Assembly: GCA_951828385.1 (NCBI GenBank)
Contig: OX639973.1
Span: 5,881,200-5,945,199 of the forward strand
Direction of reading: 5' to 3'
DNA from: an uncultured Poribacteria bacterium
GTDB lineage: Bacteria > Poribacteria > WGA-4E > WGA-3G
DNA: 64,000 nt
Shown here piece after piece: positions 10,701-19,822 of the stretch (positions are counted from its first letter, which is position 1; each line of letters starts with the position of its first letter). Made by a program: the position numbers and the translations under genes. Below the pieces are notes generated by a model. That model did no database searches. It was not told the origin of the DNA and saw only the letters and a program-made list of their open reading frames with translations.

Positions 10701-12539
10701 AATGAACGTGCCGAGCGTCAACAGCAGCTGCCGATACAAGTTATCGTTGGCAATCCGCCGTGGTCAGCAGGACAGCAGAGTGCCACGGACGACAATCCCA
10801 ACGTGGAATACCCTGAACTTGAAGGGCGTGTTAGCGAAACTTACGTTGAAGCTTCTAAGGTGACAAATACAAGACACCTCTATGATACATACAAGATGGC
10901 AATCCGATGGGCATCCGACAGAATTGATAAACAGGGGGTTATCGCTTTTGTCACCAACGGGTCATGGATTGACGGGAACGCTGATTCCGGGGTTCGTGCG
11001 TGCTTGGCAGAGGAATTCAGTTCAGTTTATGTCCTGCACCTGCGGGGGAATGCCAGAACATCGGGTGAACGCAGGCGTGCCGAAGGCGGCAACGTATTCG
11101 GTGGCGGTTCACGAGCACCCGTCGCTATCACAATCCTCGTCAAGAACCCTAAGGCGACACACAAGGGTTGTGAAATCCACTACCGCGACATCAGTGATTA
11201 TTTCACGCGCGAGCAAAAACTGGAAGCACTGCAAGAGGCGATATCCATAAAAGGATTCAGCGATTGGGGGACGATCACACCGGATAGACATTACGATTGG
11301 GTTGACCAGCGTAGTGAAGCGTTTGCTCAATTCTACCCATTGGGTTCAGAGAATGCAAAGGCAGGTAGAGCGGACGATGCAATGTTTGGTTTGTATTCGT
11401 TAGGATTGGTGACGAGTAGAGACGCATACATTTATAACTATTCTCACGATACTTGTGCTAAGAATGCGCTATTAATGACACAGGACTACCTCGCTGCGCT
11501 TTTCGAGTTTGAGCAAAATCCTGAAGTTACGGTAGAAGAGGTGGCACGCCGACATGCCAACAACCTTAAGTGGTCAGGTAACCTCAAGGACAATCTGAAA
11601 CAGAGAAAAAAAACAAAGTTTAAGGATGACTACATCCGGAGAGTTATATACCGTCCGTTTGTTGCTACGAATAGTTATGCTAACTATATCTTTATACACA
11701 GAAAACATCAAATGGATAAGATATTCCCAGACATTTTCAGCGAAAATCGTGTGATATGTGTCCCGGGTACTGGTTCAAAAAAGACGTTTTCCACTTTAAT
11801 GATCAATACAATACCAGATTATCAGTTAATATTTAATGGTCAGTGTTTCCCGCGGTGGCGATATCCCCAGACTGCAAACGCCGATCAAATTACGAGCGGA
11901 AACACACCGGCGCGGATTGATAATATCTCGGATACGGCGTTGCGTGCCGTCCGGGAGCATTACAGCGATGAAGCTATCACCAAAGACGGCATTTTTGATT
12001 ACGTCTACGGTATCCTGCACGCACCGAGTTATCGAGAACAGTTCGCAAATGATCTACCCAAAATGATACCTCGTATCCCTTATGCCCCAGACTTTCACGC
12101 CTTCGCAGAAGCAGGTGCAGTCCTCGCATCCCTTCATCTCAATTACGAGACATGTGAACGGTACCCAGACCTTAAAGTTGAACCCGCCAAGCCGTCCCTA
12201 CTTTGGGAAGAAAGACCGGAGCATTTTCTGCTTGGGACGCGGGCGATGCGGTTCGCTGATAAAGACAGAAAAACAACCCTCATCATCAACGAACACGTCC
12301 AATTATCCGGTATCCCCGCCGAAGCACATCGGTACGTCGTCAACGGCAGAACCCCACTGGAGTGGTTTATTGACCGCTACAGAATCAAAACAGACAAGAA
12401 CAGCGGTATCCTCAACGACCCAAACGGCTGGTTCGAGAACCCCCGCGACCTCATCACAGCAATTGAGCGCATCATCTACGTCAGTGTTGAGTCCACAAAA
12501 ATTATTGAGGCGTTGCCTTCTGAGATAACCAACGGCTAA
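7713..12539 (+). CDS. Type ISP single-chain restriction-modification enzyme (nuclease-helicase-methylase)
   Basis: 1608 aa. The ATG at 7713 is chosen because AAGGGA lies 6 nt upstream; a GTG at 7698 is in frame. Domains in order: Mrr-like PD-(D/E)xK nuclease (GVD near residue 85, QCK near 100); SF2 helicase with Walker A ACGTGKT (about 213), DEAH (about 335), MTATPR (about 373) and QAVGRVMR (about 599); helical coupler; gamma-class N6-adenine methylase with DPFTGTGTF (about 903) and NPPW (about 1013); and a C-terminal target-recognition region to residue 1608. This order and size match LlaGI/LlaBIII-type enzymes, which translocate on DNA after recognising an asymmetric site. All catalytic motifs look intact. 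It is followed by a methylase-only paralogue. Confidence 0.93.
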   Translation: MSETTQGYLGIGSESTKVNLGFQSVLNYIREHARSERQKGDYFERLMQKYFTEDPDYKDQFSEVYLWKEWAELRTEFDGTDIGVDLVAKKHDDTYCAIQCKCYAEDTRVSKPHIDSFISASASEIFTSRILVNTGGELGENALRTIEPLGNKFRIIRFRDLEDSHFEWPDLSIQQPEQLTYKQRKFHLKDHQQEAFDDVLNGFKDHDRGKLIMACGTGKTFTALKIAEHIAGTEGRVLYLVPSISLLSQAMREWSEQRGIDHSYIGICSDTRAGDTTEDSSIQELKIPVTTDPSEISRALHKPDTSKMTVVFCTYQSLPIIEESQNNGAPQFDIIFCDEAHRTTGVDKPGDKTSHFVLVHDADRIRANKRLYMTATPRLYTENARKKAADYNAEVFSMDDEEKYGPQFYRLPFSKAVELGELSDYKVAIFGISEHEVNAKLAGNTGKYGSEININDATRIIGCWRALQNPENKAKDDETLRPLKRVIAFTNRIDESKALKTYWNQIIEDALEKLPEEEHPTNFLCETEHVDGTVHALNRKTRLDWLKNENYDDSQDDSDSKDVCRILSNARCLSEGIDVPALDAVIFYKPRKSHIDVVQAVGRVMRKAPGKQFGYVILPVAIPDDKDPAAALNDNERFSNVWSVLNALRSHDDRFDGQINSIDLNKELPDSIVIGGGGGGDPDWNPEQLSLLPIEIPVEAILSKIVQKCGDKRYWENWAKDVADIFDRLVDRIQNLLDNPENEALHEWFDDFYTDLKNSINTAITRSNAIDMMAQHILTKPVFDALFEDYDFSSRNPMASALDNLQKDFAEFGLESETRDLKGFYDSVRSRASGVKNSEGRQTILSDLYEQFFKKALKKEADRLGIVYTPVEVVDFILQSADAILRDEFGRCLSDEGVHVLDPFTGTGTFLARLLQSELIQPDALERKYREELHANELVLLAYYIAAVNIEEVFRGRRGEDSGYEPFKGIVLTDTFNLNKKAEEPTLFPKEWLPDNNERAERQQQLPIQVIVGNPPWSAGQQSATDDNPNVEYPELEGRVSETYVEASKVTNTRHLYDTYKMAIRWASDRIDKQGVIAFVTNGSWIDGNADSGVRACLAEEFSSVYVLHLRGNARTSGERRRAEGGNVFGGGSRAPVAITILVKNPKATHKGCEIHYRDISDYFTREQKLEALQEAISIKGFSDWGTITPDRHYDWVDQRSEAFAQFYPLGSENAKAGRADDAMFGLYSLGLVTSRDAYIYNYSHDTCAKNALLMTQDYLAALFEFEQNPEVTVEEVARRHANNLKWSGNLKDNLKQRKKTKFKDDYIRRVIYRPFVATNSYANYIFIHRKHQMDKIFPDIFSENRVICVPGTGSKKTFSTLMINTIPDYQLIFNGQCFPRWRYPQTANADQITSGNTPARIDNISDTALRAVREHYSDEAITKDGIFDYVYGILHAPSYREQFANDLPKMIPRIPYAPDFHAFAEAGAVLASLHLNYETCERYPDLKVEPAKPSLLWEERPEHFLLGTRAMRFADKDRKTTLIINEHVQLSGIPAEAHRYVVNGRTPLEWFIDRYRIKTDKNSGILNDPNGWFENPRDLITAIERIIYVSVESTKIIEALPSEITNG

Positions 12540-12602
12540 GGTCCCCGACTGAGTGTAGAGGAGTTACAACAAGCAAAATGCACGAAAATTGAGGATAGAC
12601 CC

Positions 12603-15227
12603 ATGAACATAGAACAACTTCTCAACAGGATTGCTGGCAGGATTGAAAGTTTACTGGAGAATCCCGAAAACGCCACGCTTCGAGAACGGTTCAACGCATT
12701 CCATACAGAGTTGAGAAGTTCACTAAACAATGTAATCACTCAAAGTAACGCCATTAATATGATGGCACAGCACATTCTGATCTACCCTTTCTTTAGGGTA
12801 ATCTTTGCGAATTACCACTTCGTGTCTATTAATCCTGTGGCAATTGCATTAGATAACCTCCGGCACGATTTGGCGGAATTCGGACTTGAAGATGAAACGC
12901 GAGATTTGCGTGATTTCTACGAAAGCCTCCGATTACACTCTCACGGCGTTGATAATACTGGGGGCAGACAACGCCTATTGTTGGAGCTTGCCGAACGACT
13001 TGGTATCGTCTACACACCGGTCGAAATTGTAGACTTTATCTTCCATAGTGTCAATGAAATATTACAAGATGAGTTGGGACGAAGCTTGAGCGATGAAGAT
13101 GTTCATGTGCTTGATCCGTTCACCGGTACCGGCACTTTTATCGCTCGCCTCATTCAATCTGATATTATCCAAGAATCCGATCTTGAACGGAAATACTATC
13201 AAGAACTTCACGCAAACGAAATTGATCTCTTTGCCTATTACATCGCTGCTGTCAATATTGAAGAAGCATTCAGAGAACGACGCGGAGGAAGCGGCAGCTA
13301 TGAACCGTTTGACGGTATCATTCTAACTAACACATTCAAACTAAACACCGGAGAAACTCCTACATATTTCCCCAGAAGGTGGCTGCTGGACAATAACGAA
13401 CGGACTGAAAATCAACAAAACCTTCCAATCCAAATTATCATCGGCAACCCACCATGGTCCACACGCCAGCCAAGAGTAGTGGACGATAACCTAAATGCGG
13501 CACACCCTGCGCTTGAACAACGAATCAGGGAGACTTACGCCGAGTACTCCACGGCAACGCTGACAAGAGGACTCTACGACACATATAAGATGGCAATCCG
13601 ATGGGCATCTGATAGGATTGATGAACAAGGAATTATCGCTTTCGTTACAAACGGTTCATGGATTGATAGCATTGTCGATTCGGGAATCCGTGCTTGTTTG
13701 GTACAAGAGTTCAACTCAATCTACGTCCTAAACCTACGCGGAAATACAAGAACCGTTGGCGAGCAGCGACGTATTGAAGGCGGAAATGTATTTGGTAGTC
13801 GCTTACGGTCACCTGTTGTTATTACTATCTTGGTTAAAAACCGGAACGCTACACACGATGGGTGTCGTATATACTACCGTGACAGTGGAGGCTACCTCAC
13901 ACGAGAAGAGAGACTTGAGGCTTTACGAGATGCTGTATCCATAAGAGGTTTCAGCGATTGGCAAACGATTATACCCGACAGGCATCACGATTGGGTTAGA
14001 CAACGCAGCGAGGTGTTTGCTCAGTTCTATCCAATTGGAACTCAAGAAGCAAGAGCAGGACGGGCGGACAATGCAATATTCAAACTATACTCGCAAGGGT
14101 TGAGAACGGGTAGAGATGCTTACGTCTATAATTTCTCACGCGATGTGTGTGCTGAGAATGCAAGGCGAATGACGCAAGACTATCTTGCTGTACTTTCAGC
14201 ATTTGAAGCAGACCCGGAATTTACAGAGGATACGGCGCGTAGGTACGCACCAAATCTCAGATGGGATCTAGGACTTGAGAACAATCTAAGGCGAAGGAGA
14301 ACGACCGAATTTGATGCAAACTATATCCAAAAAGTCGCGTACCGCCCTTTTGTAAAGACATATTGTTACGCGGATAACATCTTTATACAGAGACAATTCC
14401 AGATGGATCGGATTTTTCCAAACAATTTCAGCCAAAATCGAGTGATCTGCATCTCTGGAATCGGAAGCCGACAGCCTTTTTCTGTACTGATGACAGATAC
14501 AATACCAGACATCAACTTTAATGAAAGATGTCAATGCTTCCCGCGGTATCAGTATCCAGAGCGAACTGATATATCAGGTATTCAATGGTTTGACGAAACA
14601 CCGGACCGTATTGATAATATATCAGATGCAGCACAGTATGCATTTTGGGCGCATTATGGAACCAGAAAAATCACGAAAGACGATATCTTCTATTACGTTT
14701 ATGGCATCCTGCACACTCCCAGTTATCGGGAACAATTTGCATACGATTTATCAAGAGAACTGCCACACATCCCGTTTGCTCCCGATTTCCGCGCCTTCGC
14801 TGAAGCAGGTTACGCCCTGGCAGATCTTCACCTTAATTACGAAAGCTGTCCAAGGTCCCCAAATCTTAGCGTCGAACCTCTCAATGATAATCTATTTTGG
14901 GAAGAAAGACCGGAGCATTTCCTGCTTGGTCCGCGGGCAATGCGGTTCACTGATAGAGACACAAGAACAACTCTTATCATCAATGAACATGTCCGATTAT
15001 CCGGTATACCAGAAGAAGCACATCGTTACATCGTTAACGGTAGAACCCCACTGGAGTGGTTTATTAGCCGTTATAGGCTCACTCAGGATAGGAACAGCGG
15101 TATCATCAATGATCCAAACGGTTGGTTTGAAAACCCACGTGACCTCATTACAGCGATAGAGCGTATCGTTTATGTCAGCGTAGAATCCACTAAAATTATT
15201 AAGAACTTGCCTTCTCAATTGACTTAA
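12603..15227 (+). CDS. Type ISP methylase/target-recognition paralogue lacking nuclease and helicase
   Basis: 874 aa, collinear with about the last 870 residues of the 7713-12539 enzyme, from the coupler (LLENPENATL) through methylase motif I DPFTGTGTF (about residue 170) and NPPW (about 281) to the shared C-terminus NGWFENPRDLITAIERI. It has its own ATG, and a clean open frame argues against decay. Compared with the full enzyme it lacks 12 residues just before LGIVYTP, including a YEQFF-type segment. It could be a stand-alone protective methylase, possibly with another specificity, or a decoy target-recognition module. It has no strand-cleavage domain. 63 nt separate it from the RM gene and 14 nt from the next gene. 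Confidence 0.85.
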   Translation: MNIEQLLNRIAGRIESLLENPENATLRERFNAFHTELRSSLNNVITQSNAINMMAQHILIYPFFRVIFANYHFVSINPVAIALDNLRHDLAEFGLEDETRDLRDFYESLRLHSHGVDNTGGRQRLLLELAERLGIVYTPVEIVDFIFHSVNEILQDELGRSLSDEDVHVLDPFTGTGTFIARLIQSDIIQESDLERKYYQELHANEIDLFAYYIAAVNIEEAFRERRGGSGSYEPFDGIILTNTFKLNTGETPTYFPRRWLLDNNERTENQQNLPIQIIIGNPPWSTRQPRVVDDNLNAAHPALEQRIRETYAEYSTATLTRGLYDTYKMAIRWASDRIDEQGIIAFVTNGSWIDSIVDSGIRACLVQEFNSIYVLNLRGNTRTVGEQRRIEGGNVFGSRLRSPVVITILVKNRNATHDGCRIYYRDSGGYLTREERLEALRDAVSIRGFSDWQTIIPDRHHDWVRQRSEVFAQFYPIGTQEARAGRADNAIFKLYSQGLRTGRDAYVYNFSRDVCAENARRMTQDYLAVLSAFEADPEFTEDTARRYAPNLRWDLGLENNLRRRRTTEFDANYIQKVAYRPFVKTYCYADNIFIQRQFQMDRIFPNNFSQNRVICISGIGSRQPFSVLMTDTIPDINFNERCQCFPRYQYPERTDISGIQWFDETPDRIDNISDAAQYAFWAHYGTRKITKDDIFYYVYGILHTPSYREQFAYDLSRELPHIPFAPDFRAFAEAGYALADLHLNYESCPRSPNLSVEPLNDNLFWEERPEHFLLGPRAMRFTDRDTRTTLIINEHVRLSGIPEEAHRYIVNGRTPLEWFISRYRLTQDRNSGIINDPNGWFENPRDLITAIERIVYVSVESTKIIKNLPSQLT

Positions 15228-15241
15228 GGATATAATTTAGT

Positions 15242-16744
15242 ATGAATATAAATGAACCTCAATTTGATTTAAATTTGATCGAGGAAGTTACAGCCTCTAC
15301 TGTACTATTGGTAATGAATGATAGTAATAACAATCCTATTAGTATGGGCAGTGGTTTCTTTGTGCAGCCAAACACAATTGCAACTAACCACCATGTCATT
15401 GAAGGTGCAGCACACGGCACAGTAAACCTTGTAGGAATGCCAAAAAAATATACGATTGATAGTGTTTTTGCAATTGACAAGGACAATGATCTCGCCCTTT
15501 TGAAGGTTTCAACTTCGTCTGATATCAAATCGCTTACTCTTATCAACGATAGCGAAACTGTAAGACGTGGAGAGGGAGTGTTTGTTGTAGGAAATCCCAA
15601 GGGATTAGAAGGCACATTATCGGTCGGCATAATAAGCAATCTACACCCTTTAGGAGACAACAAACGACTACAAATGACAGCGCCAATCTCACCAGGGAGC
15701 AGTGGCGGACCTGTACTAAATAGAAATGGCGAAGTTATCGGTGTAGCCGTTGGCTCTAACCAAGCTCTGGGAGCACAGAATCTCAATTTTGCTATACCTT
15801 CTAACTATCTCAAGAAACTATTGAATCAGTCAAAATCAGCAACACCTTTGTTGGAACAAGAACAATCTATATCTGCTGAAACATACTATGTTTGGGGGAA
15901 TGTAAAGTTCAAGCAGGGGGATTATGTCGGGGCGATCGCAGATTATGACAAAGCGATCCAGTTAAAACCTGATTATGCTGAGGCTTACAACAATAGAGGA
16001 TTGGCAAAGCATGAATTCGGAGAACATGCAGCTGCGCTGGTAGATTTTGACGAAGCCATCCAATTAAAACCCAGACTTTCTGTGGCATACAACAATAGGG
16101 CACTGGCAAAGTCCGCTTTAGGAGATCTCCACGCTGCGATTGCAGATTATGACGAAGCCATCCAATTAAATGCCAATGATGCTGTGGTATACAAAAATCG
16201 GGGTGTAGCGAAAGGTGAGTTAGGAGAGCATGCAGCTGCATTGGCGGATTATGACAAAGCGATCCAATTAAAACCTGATTATGCCGAAGCCTATGACAGT
16301 CGGGGATATATGAAAAATAAATTGGGAGAACATGAGGCTGCCCTGGCGGATTATGACAAAGCGATCCAATTAAAACCTGATTTTGCCGAAGCCTATAACA
16401 ATCGGGGATTTGTGAAGTATGAACTAAAAGATTACTTTGCTGCCCTGGCGGATTATGACAAAGCGATCCAATTAAAACCTGATTTTCCCAATTCCTATAA
16501 CAATCGGGGACTTGTGAAAATTGATTTGAATGAACACGTTGCTGCACTGACAGATTATAATATAGCGATCCAATTAAAACCTGATTATGCTGATGCCTAC
16601 TTCAATAGGGGCGTTTCATATTTGAAATTAGGTTTACTTCAAAATACGATTCAAGATTTTCTTATTGCTTTGAGATTTGCGACACAGACAGGTGATACAG
16701 AACTCAAGACAGCGATTGAGCAATTCCTTAGTGGTTTGATATAA
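15242..16744 (+). CDS. Cytosolic trypsin-like (S1C) protease fused to eight TPRs
   Basis: 500 aa. Residues 1-200 are a HtrA-like serine protease: the SGFFV..T..HHV motif places His near residue 50, DKDNDLALL gives Asp near 82, and SPGSSGGPV gives Ser near 153. No PDZ domain follows. Residues about 215-485 are eight 34-residue TPRs with consensus AYNNRG.AK..LGEH.AALADYDKAIQLKPD; several are nearly identical at DNA level. There is no signal peptide, unlike housekeeping DegP, so it should act in the cytoplasm. It starts 14 nt after the methylase paralogue and is followed by a stub of another RM copy, so it is embedded in the RM locus. Trypsin-TPR proteins recur in defence islands; an effector or sensor role here is inference. 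Confidence 0.88.
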   Translation: MNINEPQFDLNLIEEVTASTVLLVMNDSNNNPISMGSGFFVQPNTIATNHHVIEGAAHGTVNLVGMPKKYTIDSVFAIDKDNDLALLKVSTSSDIKSLTLINDSETVRRGEGVFVVGNPKGLEGTLSVGIISNLHPLGDNKRLQMTAPISPGSSGGPVLNRNGEVIGVAVGSNQALGAQNLNFAIPSNYLKKLLNQSKSATPLLEQEQSISAETYYVWGNVKFKQGDYVGAIADYDKAIQLKPDYAEAYNNRGLAKHEFGEHAAALVDFDEAIQLKPRLSVAYNNRALAKSALGDLHAAIADYDEAIQLNANDAVVYKNRGVAKGELGEHAAALADYDKAIQLKPDYAEAYDSRGYMKNKLGEHEAALADYDKAIQLKPDFAEAYNNRGFVKYELKDYFAALADYDKAIQLKPDFPNSYNNRGLVKIDLNEHVAALTDYNIAIQLKPDYADAYFNRGVSYLKLGLLQNTIQDFLIALRFATQTGDTELKTAIEQFLSGLI

Positions 16745-16830
16745 CAAAGGAGTTTCACTGGAACAGGAAATATGCTTATTCGGAAATAGATTGTAGGTAT
16801 CTACCAGCGTTCCATTAGTAAACCATTTCT

Positions 16831-17023
16831 GGTAACACGTTAGAATGGCTTATTAGTCATGGCAAAATCACGCCACTGAAAAAACAGCAGCCTCTGCAAC
16901 GCCGCAAGCCACTGGTTCGAGAATCCTCGCGACCTCATCACAACCATAGGACGCATCATCTACGTCAGCGTCGAATCTTCACGAATTATTGATAGTCTGC
17001 CTATTGAAATTAATGATGAATAA
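16831..17023 (+). pseudogene. C-terminal remnant of a third Type ISP RM/methylase gene
   Basis: Codons 16910-17020 read HWFENPRDLITTIGRIIYV and on to SLPIEINDE before TAA at 17021-17023. This matches the last 37 or so residues of both intact copies (NGWFENPRDLITAIERIIY...). Just upstream, in another frame, 16831-16863 reads GNTLEWLISHG, matching NGRTPLEWFIDR. So the fragment carries a frameshift and has no 5' part. Confidence 0.85.
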
Positions 17024-17053
17024 TATCTGCCTACGCGAATTGCATAGAATTGG

Positions 17054-17082
17054 TTGAAACTTAACTGCGATAACGGTATACT
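17054..17082 (+). promoter_or_regulatory. Sigma-70-like promoter for the PHP-ATPase operon
   Basis: TTGAAA (17054-17059), 17-nt spacer, TATACT (17077-17082). Initiation near 17089 gives a leader of about 90 nt. It lies just after the RM remnant, so the following two genes are an independent unit. Confidence 0.55.
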
Positions 17083-17177
17083 ATCGATTGATAGAAAAAA
17101 GAAAGGCTAATAATGACTAATCTTGGGCGTAATAGTCAATATACTTGTACGTATCCAGAAATTGCGAGGTATTTGTT

Positions 17178-19820
17178 ATGAATGAGTTACAATTTCCGGG
17201 GGCCCGGTGGTGGAAATTTGATTTTCATACACACACGCCCGAATCGGTAGACTTCAGTGATAAAGAATTGGGTGCTGAAGATTGGTTAAGAGCATTCATG
17301 GAAAAGGAAATTGACTGTGTAGCAATTACTGACCATAACAGCGGCGGTTGGATTGATCGCTTGAAGCAAACGTTAAAGGAATTACAAGAAGACAGTCCGA
17401 AGTGGTTCAGACCTATATATCTGTTTCCGGGTGTAGAAATTTCAACATACGACGATGTGCATGTATTAGCGATATTTGGATATGACAAAGGTAAAAGCGA
17501 TATAGATCAGTTGCTTTGGGCAGTTGGCTACTCGGGTAAAAAGGGCGATAGCAATGATATAACGGATAAAAGTATTACTGAAGTCGTTAATCAAATCGTA
17601 AAAAATGGCGGCATTCCTATTCCTGCACATGTTGACCAAGCAAAGGGTTTATTTCGACTTGACGGAAAGAAACAAAAAAAGATGCTGAAGAATAAGAACA
17701 TTGACGCTGTGGAAGTGCGTGATAGTGATTACGAGATGCCCCAATTGTACAAAGATAGAAAGGGGCAATGGGCTATAGTCAAAGGATCCGATACTCATAA
17801 TCTCGGCGGCGATACATTTGGTACATTTACCTGGATCAAGATGGATGAACCTTCTATAGATGGATTGAAACTTGCTTTGGAAGACGGTGACGTTTCCGTA
17901 AATCGCAATATGAACGACACTCCCAACAAACTTCCTGAGTACTTTATAACAAGTTTAGAAATTAGTAAAGCAAAATACATTGGACGTTCTGAACCACTAA
18001 ATTGTCGATTCAGTCCCTTTCTCAATACCATTATTGGCGGACGCGGCACCGGCAAGTCAACATTGCTGGAGTTCATGCGTTTGGTTTTACGGCGCGATAA
18101 TGACATTAAAGACATTCCAGGTCCGTTAGGAAACGAGATTCGTCAGTATTTTGATGTAGGGGGGGATAACCTACTGCTTGAGGATAGTAAAATATCGTTA
18201 ATCTACCGCAAAGGTGAAGTGCGATACCGTTTGAACTGGGCCCCGACTCCAGATTGTCCCTCTTTGGAGGTGGAAAAAGATGATGGCACTTGGGAATCTT
18301 TTGATGGAGAGATTAAGTCGCTTTTACCGGTCCGTATTTATAGTCAAAAGCAGATTTTTGAATTAGCTAAGAAACCAAGTGCCCTGATTGAGATTATTGA
18401 TGAAGCACCTCAAGTTGATGCTGTGCGGCTTAAAACACAGAAAAGGGACTTGGAAAACCGATACAAGCAAATAGAGAGTAAACGACGAGAGTTGAATGAT
18501 AAAATTGCTGAGGAAAGCAGACTGCGCGGGGAGTCCAACGATCTCGCAAGACAGATTGAGCAGATCGAAAAATCGGGGCATAAAGACGTACTGCAAAATT
18601 ACCGTGAGCGACAGCAGCAGTTAAACGAACTCGACAGTTTGGAGCGTAAATGGAAAGAGATGCGCGATCGGCTTTTGGAGACACAGGGTGCAATTGCTCC
18701 ATCGGATTTTAACGCGCAGCATTTTAGCGAACACGCGGATATTTTGACGGCTTTAGAAACAACAAACGAGAAATGGCAGTCTATCCATGACCGATTCAGC
18801 AAATTGGCTCAAGAGGCGAGTTCGGTTATTACCGAGTGGCAAACTGAGAAAAATACGGCAGACTGGATGCAAGCACTCAAGACAGATATGGCAGAGTATA
18901 AGCGATTGCGTTCCAAACTTGAACAGCAAGGTATAGACCCCGATAGATATCCTTTGCTATTGACACAACAAAAGAATGTACAAAGAGAGTTAGATTCAAT
19001 TGGTGAGCATAAATCGAGTTTGCATAAGTTAGAGGATGAAAAACAAAAAGTGTTTGTGGAAATTAAAGAGAACAGGGAAAGACTCTCAGAAAATCGGCAA
19101 AAATTTTTGACCTCTGTTTTACAAGACAATCAACTCGTCAGCATTGAAGTCCAGCCTTTTGGAGAGAGTTGGGACACTATCGAGAAAGAGATTCGAGGTA
19201 TATTGCAATGTCAAGTTCATTTTGATAGGGATATTAGACGCTTAAAAGGTATCTATAACGAGAACGGCGACAGAAAGATTGAAAAACTCAAGGAAGTAAT
19301 TAAAGATATTCGCAATGGAGCAGAAAGTGCCGAGCATAAAACGTTCGCTAACCATTTGAAAAAATTGATGCCAGAATCTATGAGCAATCTTTATCTTTGG
19401 TTTCCCGAGGATGGTTTGAAAGTCACCTTTGGTCCCAAGAACCAATTAATAGAACAAGGGTCACCTGGACAGAAAACTGCAGCACTATTAGCATTCATTC
19501 TATCTTATGGAGAAGAACCACTCCTGTTAGACCAGCCTGAAGACGATTTAGACAACGCGTTAATTTATAACCTGATCGTACACCAGTTGCGAAAAACAAA
19601 AACCAAACGACAAATTATCGTTGTAACACACAATGCCAATATAGTGGTTAACGGAGATGCTGAAATGGTTTTTCCACTTGAAGTCGCGGAGGGTGAAACC
19701 CGTGTGCCACAACCTGCAAGTATCCAAGAAAAAAAGGTTAGGGAATCAATATGTAACATTCTTGAGGGCGGAGAAAAGGCATTTGAACAACGTTATAAGC
19801 GTATTCATCCCGGAGATTAG
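17178..19820 (+). CDS. PHP-domain/SMC-like ATPase, TrlF-type defence protein
   Basis: 880 aa. The ATG at 17178 (GAGG 8 nt upstream) is preferred over a TTG at 17145. Residues 10-250 form a PHP phosphoesterase domain with FHTHTPES, ITDHN, PGVEIS, PAHVDQ and SDTHN, which supply the metal-binding His/Asp/Glu set. Residues 270-320 hold Walker A (GGRGTGKST). A long coiled coil spans about 420-690. The C-terminal ATPase half has signature SPGQKTA, Walker B LLLDQPEDDLDN and H-loop VVTHNANI. This is an ABC/SMC-type ATPase head fused to a metal-dependent phosphoesterase, as in TrlF-family proteins. It probably cleaves nucleic acid or nucleotides in response to a cue. An AlbA_2 protein follows 2 nt later. 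Confidence 0.88.
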   Translation: MNELQFPGARWWKFDFHTHTPESVDFSDKELGAEDWLRAFMEKEIDCVAITDHNSGGWIDRLKQTLKELQEDSPKWFRPIYLFPGVEISTYDDVHVLAIFGYDKGKSDIDQLLWAVGYSGKKGDSNDITDKSITEVVNQIVKNGGIPIPAHVDQAKGLFRLDGKKQKKMLKNKNIDAVEVRDSDYEMPQLYKDRKGQWAIVKGSDTHNLGGDTFGTFTWIKMDEPSIDGLKLALEDGDVSVNRNMNDTPNKLPEYFITSLEISKAKYIGRSEPLNCRFSPFLNTIIGGRGTGKSTLLEFMRLVLRRDNDIKDIPGPLGNEIRQYFDVGGDNLLLEDSKISLIYRKGEVRYRLNWAPTPDCPSLEVEKDDGTWESFDGEIKSLLPVRIYSQKQIFELAKKPSALIEIIDEAPQVDAVRLKTQKRDLENRYKQIESKRRELNDKIAEESRLRGESNDLARQIEQIEKSGHKDVLQNYRERQQQLNELDSLERKWKEMRDRLLETQGAIAPSDFNAQHFSEHADILTALETTNEKWQSIHDRFSKLAQEASSVITEWQTEKNTADWMQALKTDMAEYKRLRSKLEQQGIDPDRYPLLLTQQKNVQRELDSIGEHKSSLHKLEDEKQKVFVEIKENRERLSENRQKFLTSVLQDNQLVSIEVQPFGESWDTIEKEIRGILQCQVHFDRDIRRLKGIYNENGDRKIEKLKEVIKDIRNGAESAEHKTFANHLKKLMPESMSNLYLWFPEDGLKVTFGPKNQLIEQGSPGQKTAALLAFILSYGEEPLLLDQPEDDLDNALIYNLIVHQLRKTKTKRQIIVVTHNANIVVNGDAEMVFPLEVAEGETRVPQPASIQEKKVRESICNILEGGEKAFEQRYKRIHPGD

Positions 19821-19822
19821 TC

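Noticed and set aside
15900-16560. Minus-strand frame opposite the TPR region
   Set aside because: It mirrors the 102-bp TPR period and has no start signals; the plus-strand TPR protein explains the signal.
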